Below, piece after piece: positions 1 through 9,800 of a stretch of DNA of 41,725 bases (the stretch's first letter is position 1; each line of letters starts with the position of its first letter). This DNA is from Gyrodactylus bullatarudis. Its lineage: Eukaryota; Platyhelminthes; Monogenea; Gyrodactylidea; Gyrodactylidae. Under the pieces are notes generated by a model. The model did not search any database. It was not told the origin of the DNA and saw only the letters and a list, made by a program, of their open reading frames with translations. Location: the NCBI GenBank assembly GCA_012064415.1, contig SSNU01000176.1:54150-95874 (forward strand). The letters are read 5' to 3'. Both the position numbers and the translations under genes were made by a program.

Positions 1-91
1 GAAGATATTTATTGTTTTGCTAATCATTTTTCATATTCATTCCTTTTTATTCTTCTCAACTGACTCTTCATAAATATCAAAGTCTTCACTG

Positions 92-366
92 ATCATTAGA
101 ATTAAAAAGATAAAATTTACCAGTCACAAACTAATTTGTTGAAAGTAGCTTTAAATATCATGTATCTAGAATAATAAAATAAAAACAAACTGAAGTTATT
201 ATTATTATCAACAAATCAAAAAAAGGGACATGTAGATTACTTGTAATGAACGATTAATTGATATAAAGTGATTGTTTCAGGAAGAGAAACAATATAAATG
301 AAGAGAAAGTAATGAACAGATTGTTACAAAATAAATGTCTGAACGTAATTTACAAATATTTTGATA
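92..366. repeat. Dispersed direct repeat, copy 1 (shortened)
   Basis: Bases 92-170 match 1682-1760 almost exactly, and 176-366 match 1907-2122 with gaps. This copy lacks about 145 bases present in the second copy after the shared block ending in tgtatctaga, and a shorter stretch of about 20 bases near 325. The copies are in the same orientation about 1.6 kb apart. No coding potential is seen. They could be non-autonomous element copies or remnants of long terminal repeats, but no primer-binding site or polypurine tract was identified. Confidence 0.7.
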
Positions 367-399
367 CTAGTTATCATATATGTACCAACTCTTTATCAA

Positions 400-606
400 C
401 AAAAAAATGAAAAAGAAAAAAGAACACATTAATAAGATGCATTTATTTTATTATTCTTTTTTAAAAATTTAGAGTTATAAATATTAAATTATAATACATA
501 TTTTGTGAGAAGATTAATTTCTATCAACTTTTTTTATGAAAATGAAAATTATAAAGCAGAACATATGTGTTGTTCAATAAATTTTTTCATTCATTCATTC
601 ATTAAA
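400..606 (+). mobile_element. 3' tail of a LINE-type retrotransposon
   Basis: The block containing aattataaagcagaacatat ends in four CATT/ATTC units (about 585-603). A related block occurs at 39361-39420, next to recognisable LINE coding fragments. A short tandem repeat at the 3' end is typical of CR1/L2-like non-LTR elements. No coding sequence is attached here, so this is a severely 5'-truncated copy. Confidence 0.45.
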
Positions 607-879
607 TCTTCTCAAACTAGAAAAATATAATTAATTGAGGATAGTTAACGAACATGGAAAATTGAAAAAATGAGCTTGATGAAAAAAAATTTTTTTTATA
701 CTTGGGGTATAGATATGTGGAGATTATCTCTGTATAAGATCTTTAGGACTTTTACTGTATTTCTAATCTACGATCAGACATCATGTGTTTTGAAAATGCA
801 TAATATTTTTCTACCAATTGTTAATTATTCATTTCTTTATCTATTTTTTTGTGTTTGACGCTAATAGATCGGCTTGGAT

Positions 880-1034
880 GACAGAAACCCTTTTGACTGA
901 GCATAATTTTTCATTCCTTTTTAAAAACCTAAAATGATACTGTAATTTCATTGGTCGAAATTTTGGGTAGAAAGGATTTCAAATACTATTGATATTTTTC
1001 ACAAGTTGTCTCATTTTACAGAGCTTTTAACCTG
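880..1034. mobile_element. Right end of a TIR-A family transposon
   Basis: The end cagagcttttaacctg followed by TA resembles the right ends at 7832 and 36271. An attggtc CCAAT-type motif lies inside near 951. The opposite end was not found to the left. This is a diverged solo end, recognised by family resemblance to the two complete copies. Confidence 0.5.
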
Positions 1035-1036
1035 TA

Positions 1037-1681
1037 ATTATATTCCTGCATAGACATTGTATACATTGCTCTATACAATAACATTAGGATTCTTGTACAT
1101 AATTGTATATTCTGACATTGAAAAAAATAATTATGAGTTTGAAGAAAACGACTTTCGAGTTTTGTGTGCAAAAGGTATGGTATATATATATATCTTTGTC
1201 GTTAAAATATACTTTAAGAAAAATCTGGTATTGTATATAAATTTAACACGTAAGGGTCTAGAAAGATTCCAATTAGTAAGGTTAACTTCTTTCATGATTC
1301 TTTAAAATCGATAATGATATTTGATTAATTCTATCAATCCCGTTCCTGACTCTTCATATTCCAGTCACACTTAAAATTAAAGTTGTCAAACTTCTAATCA
1401 GCATAACTTTTTCATTTGATAAGATAACTAGCAATTATTTTGCATAACAAACCCAAGATTTAGAATTTTCAAAATAAATTTCTCTACTATCATGTGTTGA
1501 GTTAAGTCATCTTTAACTTTGGCTAAGCTATTAGTCATTTTGTAAGAAAGGCGATGCCTGAGAATAATAGCATTAGATTTCAAATATGCAATCTCTTATT
1601 GTTTACAAGATAACTGGTTTTAGAGCCAAAAATGCCAATTTTAACCTCTATGAAATGAAAAGTTTAACCATGATAAGACAA
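1037..1681. other. No recognisable feature
   Basis: AT-rich sequence between a transposon end and the second copy of the direct repeat. One short open frame at 1057-1305 gives a hydrophobic, low-complexity peptide without family resemblance and is not called. Confidence 0.5.
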
Positions 1682-2122
1682 ATCATTAGAATTAAAAAGA
1701 TAAAATTTACCAGTCACAAACTAATTTGTTGAAAGTAGCTTGAAATATCATGTATCTAGAGACATTGCAAAGAAAAAAATGACAATAAACTGCTCTCCTC
1801 ATGATATTTTTCAGCCCATAATTAATAACAAAAAATATCAAATACACAGAATAAAAGGCTGTCTATTGCTGTGAGAATCTTCACCATCAGCTTGTGAAAA
1901 TATTTCTAAAATAAAAACAAACTGAAGTTATTATTATAATCAACAAATTAAAAAAGGAACACGTAGATTAAATGTAATAAACGATTAACTGATATGAAGT
2001 GATTGTTTCAGGAAGAGAAACAATATAAATGAAGAGAAAGTAATGAACAGATTGTTACAAAATGCTACTCATTTTCATAAGGTATAATGTCTGAACGTAA
2101 TTTACAAATATTTTGATACTCT
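1682..2122. repeat. Dispersed direct repeat, copy 2 (fuller)
   Basis: The longer partner of 92-366. Relative to copy 1 it contains an extra internal block (about 1761-1906) and a short insert near 2062-2084. Either copy 1 carries two deletions or copy 2 two insertions. No coding sequence is seen. Confidence 0.7.
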
Positions 2123-2180
2123 TTATCTTTTATTTATTTTATTATTCTTATATAAACAAAGAGTTATTGATACCTTATAA

Positions 2181-2275
2181 CAGTTAATTTCACACATGAC
2201 GACTCGAGATAGATTAAAAATATCACGGAGGTTTACTTTTATACCTCTCTGCCCCAAAATTCCAGCCAATTAGCG
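2181..2275 (-). promoter_or_regulatory. TIR-B-type transposon end with outward promoter-like module
   Basis: cagttaatttcacacatgac resembles the ends of the inverted-repeat element at 8989 and 12512. Read on the minus strand there is an ATTGG (complement of CCAAT at 2266-2270), then GGCAGAGAGG (2244-2253), then TATAAAAG (about 2236-2243), then the element end. TATA and CCAAT are ordered so that transcription would leave the element. Promoter activity is inferred from the motifs only. Confidence 0.5.
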
Positions 2276-3160
2276 TTGAGCACTTATTAGCCAATAAGGA
2301 ATAAGCAGTTTTTCTCCTCATCCCCCAATTCTTTAAACCTTCTTAAAATTAAGGTACTTTAATTAGTTTTTACTCATTATATATCATTCGAAAGAGAATT
2401 TTCTCCTCTTTTCAATGCATTAACAATGCATTCCTTAAAAAAATCAAACTATAATCACAAGATTTGTCAGAATTGTTTGAGAAACAAAATCTGAACCAAA
2501 AAAATCGATGTTGAAAAATATCATCCTATTTTTGTGAAAATTCTCACACTACATTACGTCATGACCAGAGCCTCAAAAATGACTATTGTTACTAAATTGC
2601 ACAGGAAGTTGTATGGCTTTTAAAAGTATAATAAAAGGTTCTAAAGTTGCATAGTACCCTGGGTTCCGAAGTTATAACCTACTAAAATTAACTATTTTTA
2701 AACTTCTTTTTATCCTTATACTATTTCAACTTTTAAATAACTATTTTTAGTAACTTAAATTCCCATGCCGTGTTTAGTTATAATCCTTAATTTTGATTGG
2801 TCCTTGAAATCTCGACCAATCAGATTATGCTAAATTTATCGATACAATCGAAAATTGAGCGTAATGAATCATTTTTCGATTATCTTACCACGTTTCAAAA
2901 AGCTCAAAAGTTCGAAAAGCAATACCCTTATGAATTCACTGTAATATGCGATCGCATGTATCACCTCGTAGAAATTTCAAAACCGATAGATTTATCATGA
3001 TGAAGATTTTTAAAATTATTAATTATTAATTTTCAAATCCCATTACTTTTGAGTAGATCATATAATATAGTCATTTATTCTATCGTTTGTATGGTAGATT
3101 TTATGATAAATTAGCCATAATAGAAACTCCTTCGAGAGATTTTATCAAATAGATTAGAGC
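2276..3160. other. Unassigned AT-rich region
   Basis: No family recognised. A small open frame at 2797-3000 (+) encodes a fairly balanced peptide with phrases such as FEKQYPYEFTVICD. It has no motif I can name and no splice context I trust. It lies upstream of a gypsy fragment and could be a decayed part of it. Confidence 0.35.
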
Positions 3161-3165
3161 TAAGG

Positions 3166-3495
3166 ATGGTATTTGAAGGTTCTGCATTAGAGAGTTTCAA
3201 TAATTTAAAGGAATTATTGAAAACTAATGTAATTCTTAAAACTCCTGAAGCTGATTCTACTTTTGAAATATATGCAGATGCATCTAATTATGGAATTGGA
3301 GCAGTTTCACAGTGGACTGATCAAGGTCAAAGGCCTAACAAGTTTTTCTCCAAAATTTTAAAAGGTGCAGATGCATATAGAAAAATTTGTGATAAGGAGT
3401 TAATGGCTGTTTTTGAAGCTTGCATAAATTTTTCACATTATATTAAGTATAGAGAAGTGGAAATTTATTCAGACAGCAAAACTGTTACTCAATAA
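3166..3495 (+). pseudogene. Ty3/gypsy RT-RNase H fragment
   Basis: The open frame matches the connection and RNase H part of Ty3/gypsy polyproteins. FNNLKELL is followed by a pre-RNase H segment ILKTPEA, then FEIYADASNYGIGAV (the usual form is TDAS.YGIGAVL), FFSKILKGADAY, the conserved KELMAVFEA helix (E of the catalytic set) and EIYSDSKTVTQ (normally TDHK.L). The Asp of ADAS, the Glu of KEL and the Asp of SDSK are present. There is no reverse transcriptase upstream and no integrase downstream, so it is a stranded fragment ending at a TAA (3493-3495). Confidence 0.75.
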
Positions 3496-3583
3496 TTTAC
3501 TGAAATGGCCAATGCGGAAAGATCTCATCTTCAAGAAATAATAAATTTGGACTAATCATTGAGAAAATTTATTTTGTCATTAA

Positions 3584-3844
3584 TTAAGTCACATGAATGA
3601 GCTGTTTCTCATAAGAATTCCAGTCTCCAATAGTCTCATAAACAATATTTAGAGGAGAAGAAGTAAATACAGACTGCTTATTTTCCAAACAGCAGTCTCT
3701 AGCCATATCATCCACAGAATCTTTCTCATAAGCTAATGCTTTTTCATTCGATGCTTCATCTATTGGGCAATTTTCAATTTGAATGTCATATTTGATAGCC
3801 TTTATGTATTCTAGATCTGTAATTGGCTCTTTATCTGCATCAAT
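3584..3844 (-). CDS. M16 gene, terminal exon
   Basis: On the minus strand the exon opens after a tttattcccacag acceptor and runs 87 codons in phase 0 to TAA (3584-3586). It starts IDADKEPITDLEYIKA and ends SYEKQLIHVT. This corresponds to the C-terminal tail of IDE-type proteins, which is poorly conserved, so assignment rests mainly on clean splicing to the preceding exon (phase 0 to phase 0). A long acidic stretch (ASNEKALAYEKDSVDD) suggests a disordered tail. Confidence 0.7.
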   Translation of the reverse strand: MDADKEPITDLEYIKAIKYDIQIENCPIDEASNEKALAYEKDSVDDMARDCCLENKQSVFTSSPLNIVYETIGDWNSYEKQLIHVT

Positions 3845-6800
3845 CTGTGGGAATAAACATGAATTAATATTGATTTCTTATAAGTAATTTGATATTAATA
3901 ATTATTAGAGCGTTACAATTGGCTTGAAATTTCATGTAGAATCTAAAGCAGAAAAATAGAGTTGATGTCAAAAATTGAATAAATGGGTAAGGGAATATCT
4001 AAAAATGTATGATAAACACGATGTATTCCAGATCGTAAAAAATTTTTTACAAATAAATTTACGTGGGTTTTGTATAATTTTCAAAATTTCAATGTTATTT
4101 CTAGGAATTAGGATTTTTTTTGAAAAATTAATTTATGATTTAATTTAATGATACAAAATCAAAAATATTTTATAGTTCATTAGACTTGCGTACCGATTAC
4201 TTACTTCAATGACAAAGTTGTACGGTGCACATGAAATTTTCGAATCTGCTGTTCCATAAATTTTATGATATGCATTAAAGATGAAACCAATAAATTCTTC
4301 TTTAGTTAGATTCTTGAGAATTTTTTTGTGAATTTCAGATTGATGAAAGAAATAACTCTCAGAGAATATATATGACATATAATATTCTGTATCTTCATTT
4401 AAGTTTATTAAATTCTCTTCCAAAGTAACGATGTAGGATTCTCGCTTAATAATTATTTTTATTTATTATAGTATAGCTCATTATAAGTTTACACTATCAT
4501 TTACAGAATGATTTTTTTATCTATTCCAATTACAGTATATTAGACTGATTCTTTCTAAATTACAGAATCATATTTTTTTGTTTTTATCAGAATCAATAGA
4601 TGAAATAATTTCAGAAACAGTATAATATATCCTTCCACTTACAGTAAACTACTTGACACAGAATTCTTTTTATGTTATTTTTTCAAAAAAATTAATTAAC
4701 GGAGGTTTACAATATAGTTACCGAAGTAATATGTTTTTCAATACTTAATTCTCGCATAACTTTCCTAATTTCCATCTTAAAATAAAATATGCATCAATAT
4801 ATTCGCGAATGTTTATTGAATAATATTACGACAATACCTTGAGCATTCATTGAAAATTACTACAGGTAAAAGCTCTGTAAAGTGACACGACTTGTGTGAA
4901 AATTGAAGTGTAACTTTCACTCCAATTAGGACCAATAGAATTGCGTTTTTGTTCGGCCAATCAGAATGAAGCAATATTCTTCCAAAAAATTATTACCAAG
5001 TATAAAGTGTTTCAAGGAATGTCCTTGTTTTACTAGATTTTTTAGATAATCTCAACTTATATTTCTGATTAAATTCCACTTCGAATTATCTTTCTATCAT
5101 ACCAGGAAGTAGCTTTAGCAAAGAGAGCTAAGATATCAACCCGATGCACTAAATTTTAGTATCACTAGATTCTACGAAAAATTCTGAGTCAATGGGTAAA
5201 ATTTCAACCCTATATTTAAGAATTTGTGGCTACAACTTAGTTTTAAAATTTGTACGAGATTAATAATTTCAATATCTTTATTTTTCTCCATCATACATAA
5301 TCACAGGATGTGTCATCCGTTGTTGAATGCTCGTATAATGTGTGTGTGTGTGTGTGATGTACATTGATATGTGAAAAGATGCAATCATAGCTTTAATCTC
5401 CCCCCCCCTGCAATACTTTTGTAATGCCTTTTTGTCTGTATTTCACGACATGAATGAAAACGAAGTAATACCTTTCTCAAAACTTTATTCCAAAAACTCT
5501 CCCTTTTTTCACTAATATCTATTCATCTTTCATACATCGAAATATAGCAAGGTAATAATTCTTCTTTAGTAAAAGAATTCAATAATTTTACCATTGCCTC
5601 TTTCAGATAAGAGGTACTTGCGTATTGTAGCCCATTTCTATAAAATTTCTGTGCCTGAGACCCCCAAAGATTTTCGATGGGGTTTAAAAACCTTTCTTTT
5701 GTTGAATTGGTGCTGTGAAAAGGAGCGTTGTCTTGTTGAAAAATTAACCTTTCTTCCTTAATTTTGTCTTCAAATGGTAATACTCCATTATATGTTATGG
5801 CTCCCCATATTGTTACTGTACTTCCACCAAATTACTGTTTATTCTTTTCTTTGACGGACCTTTTATTAATACCCAGTGAAAACTTAGACCATCAGGGCCA
5901 TCTAAGTTGAATTTCTTCTCATCAGAGAATATAAACTTCTTCGTTTATTTTGACTTGATACAGTTCAAATGATCTATCTTATTCTTTCCCGTTAGAAAAC
6001 AGACATTTTTGGCCTTCCTCCAATGCAAATCCATTTTTTCTTCACAATATTTTGAATAGGACGATTTTGAGCCATGTCTTTAATTTGTCCCAAAATTACT
6101 GATCTTTGATTTAAAACCAGGTTTCTTTTGGTATCATTTATACCTATTATTAATTGTTTGGAAAGTATTGCCGACCTTCTTCGAAAATATTTTCTGATTC
6201 TAATGAACTGTTCATTAAGAGGATTTAGAAGAGGAGTGAATATTTAGTTATAAAGCTTATATTTCACCGGTTCTCATCAGACTATTACACCGGCTAGATA
6301 TATACAGCAAAATGTTTAAAAAACCGAAATCCTCTGATTGGTTCTTTCAATTTGAACTATTGAAGAAAAGGTGGGCCAGGGTTGATGGCTTGTATAGGAC
6401 AGATACGTAAAAAGAAAGCAATGATCATGGATACAAGCCATCAACCCTGGCCCCCCTTCCTTCAATACTTCAAATTGAAAGAACCAATTAGAGGATTTCG
6501 GTTTTTCAAACATTTTGCTATATATATCTAGCCGGTGTAATAGTCTGATGAGAACCGGTAAAATATAAGCTTTATACAGGTAAAAGCTCTTTAAAGTGAC
6601 AAGAGTTGTGTGAATGTGCAAGTATACCTTACTTATATACCATTTCTACCCCAAATCTCATGAATAATAGACCAATAGAAATTGAGTATTTGTCGGCCAA
6701 TCAGAATCGAGCAACATTCCTCCTACAATTTTCCCAAGGTCCCAAATATATGCTACCAGAATCTCAAATTTTTCAATAGGTTGATGAAATTTTGTAGATG

Positions 6801-9800
6801 TTCTCAATCTTTTATTCTGATTAATTTCCACTACCTTTTACATAGAATAAGGGTTTCTACTCACACATACGCACCACTATCACAATGAACATAGAGTGGA
6901 TCACACACACACACTTTCTATAGAATGTAATGTAGAATCCTACCACGCCATATTTAGATATGAATGTTTTAACTAATCTGTTCTTGCTAATCTATTTGAA
7001 AGAATGAGTATTTTTATAAAAATAATCTTTTAAAAGATATCTCTGTTTTAAATTCAACAGTTTATGATTTCGAATAAAAGATTATTTTTATAAAAATACT
7101 CATTCTTTCAAATAGATTAGCAAGAACAGATAAGTTAAAACATTCATATCCAAATATGGTGTGGTAGGATTTTACATTACATTCTATAGAAAGAGTGTGT
7201 GTGACCCACTCTATGTTCATTGTGATAGTGGTGCGTATGTGTGAGTAGAAACCGCTATTCTATGTAAAAGGAAGAGAACAGTGTGACAGCTTTGATTGGC
7301 ATGTTTGTATTCACACCTATGTCTGACAATGTACAAAGGGTCAACCCCATGACTAATCATGGGGAGGGGTATAGGATTGGGAAAACGAAAAATGACTTTT
7401 TTTGATTTTTCATCTAAAATCATTCAAAATCTGAGACTGATTTCAAAATCGAATTTTAGCCATATATTTTAGAATAGAAGCTTGAAAATTTCCAAGTTTA
7501 CTCTAAATGCTGGATATAATGGTACTAAATTTAAGTTTGACTGACTGTTGCTTTAGCTCTTTTGGCTACGGCTTCTTCCTGATAAGATAGAAAAAAAATT
7601 CGAAGTGGAAATTAATCAGAATAAAAGATTGATTGAAAAATTTGAGATTCTGGTAGCATATATTTGGGACCTCGGGAAAATTGTAGGAGGAATGTTGCTC
7701 GATTCTGATTGGCCGACAAATACTCAATTTCTATTGGTCTATTATTCATGAGATTTGGGGTAGAAATGGTATATAAGTAAGGTATACTTGCACATTCACA
7801 CAACTCTTGTCACTTTAAAGAGCTTTTACCTGTAACTAAATATTCACTCGTCTTCTAAATCCTCTTAATGAATAGTTCATTAGAATCAGAAAATTATTAA
7901 TTTTCGTATTGGAGCAATTCATGATTTGAGCAATCTTTCTATTACTTAAACCACGTTTATTCGTAACCTAAAAATGAGGTTTGTTCATAGCCTAGAGTTG
8001 GTGAGAAGTGAAAAGAAAATTGGTTATGAAGATACTAAAATTCTATTGGTTGTTTGTTTTTATGAATATTATTGGTCACCCTGATGAGGAGCAGAGAGGT
8101 AAAAATATAAATTTGGTATGAAAATAATTCATCCATCGAGCCATGATGTGTGTAATCAACCCGTTAAGAAATAAGAAAGTTGAAGAGGTTTGCAAGAAAC
8201 TCAAGAGAATTTTCGCAACAATAAGTGCTGCTTCAGCATGACAATGGCAGAGAGTTTGCCAGCATTGATTCTCTAAAAACAACATGGCCAAGGGAGTGTC
8301 GAGCGAGCAAACCAGGATATACAAAATATGATACCGGTATGGATGTTACAAAATAATGTAGATGAATAGAGATTTGTTCCATATGAAATCTATGTGGTAC
8401 AGCCATGTGACGATAATCAAGACTTTAATGATTTGGAATTATAAGAGAAAATTCAAAAAATTGACCTATTGAGATCTATATTCTTAGATAATTTAAAAAT
8501 GCAGGCTTAGCGAAACTTGGTACTGTAAAACTTGACAAAATTGTTTTAATATATATATATAACTGCTCAATTCGGTGTAAGGTCTGAAGAGAGCCGACGA
8601 AAATAAAAGCTTTTATTCACCTAACCTCTTTCGTCGTTCTAACTACCAACATGACCATTAGTCAGCACCCCCAGAATATTTTCAAGGAAATAAGGCAATT
8701 AATGTCTCAAAAAATTGTTAGAGTCAAAGCTCCCTGGTTCGAAAAAAGAAAAGGGGATCCTGGATTCATTATTGGGATTATTATCGATATTGATCAAGAT
8801 AAGGATCTATTAAATATATTTACTGAATATGGAACCTTTGACACATTATTCTCGTGAGGCCAATTTGAAGTCATTGATGAAATCCATATTGAAGAAAGTA
8901 ATCTTCCATGATGTAAAAAGTCTAAGTTTCCGCGATAATGGCCAAGGTTTTGTCAAATGCACTTGTTTGAAATCAAGCTCAACAAATACAGTCAATTTCA
9001 CACATAACGATATCATCTCTACCCTTTCTCGTTTGTTTTTTTTACCTAAACTGTTAGCCAATAATATTGCGTTATCACAATAACCAATCAGAATAGACCG
9101 AGCAAATGGTTCTAGATTTTTAATCTTGAATATCATTTCATCTCAATTTACAAGTTCATAACCAAAAATGAAGTCAAGTGGATATTTAGTAATAAAGCTT
9201 TTCACCGGATTTCGTCAGACTATTACACCGGCTAAATATATATAGTAAATTCGATTATCAATTATATCCTCTGATTGGTTACATCATTCTAGGGCATAAA
9301 AGGGGAGGGTTTAAGGTTGGTTTGTAGTATCCATGATCATTGTTTCCTTTTCACGTATCTGTCCATCGTTGGTTGCCCACTTAGACTTTTACGTTTTCTA
9401 TCTCTTTTGCCAACTGCAGGTGCAGCCTTCTTCATACTGTGGAGACTGTTAATTACGGACTGGGATTTAATTAGATTATCAACTACCATTGACTTCTCTG
9501 GATTTTCACTTTTATTCTCAGTTGTAATTGTTACTGGGGCAGAAGATTGGAGATCATTTGGGGGAGGCGTAGTTGCAACTACTTGCTCATTTTGTTCAAT
9601 TATCGCACCAACTTTGCTTGCATTGGGTTTCTGGGTGGAACTGCAAATTGGGAAATTTTCAAGTAGCTTTGAAGCTCTATCAAGCTTACTTTTGTTTGTA
9701 AACCTACTTATTCCCGTCAGGCCTAACTTACTGGCCAGGAGTTTTTGCTTACACAGAATTGGGCTCAACTTTTTGATGAAATGTGCTTCAGCTTTGTTCA

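Larger units (their letters stand above)
6170..6576. mobile_element. Palindromic pair of Penelope-like (PLE) termini
   Basis: Two PLE terminal segments face each other head to head. Arms of about 150 bases (6248-6398 and 6429-6576) each contain the aaccaat/attggtt box, a TATATA stretch and a hammerhead ribozyme, separated by a short centre with caatgatcatgg. The outer left flank (6170-6247) continues into the segment seen after hammerheads elsewhere. No RT or endonuclease lies between the arms. Opposed partial copies are typical of PLE insertion products. The right arm is interrupted at 6576 by another transposon and resumes at 7833. Confidence 0.7.

Noticed and set aside
7217..7423. Protein-coding frames in the TIR-A arms (also near 6682, 7612, 35125, 35993)
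   Set aside because: They read through inverted terminal sequence, appear in mirrored frames in both arms and have no motif; they follow from the arms being similar.
8076..8324. Minus-strand ORF of 82 codons
   Set aside because: Hydrophobic and cysteine-rich without pattern, covers the promoter-like block of an element end; no support.
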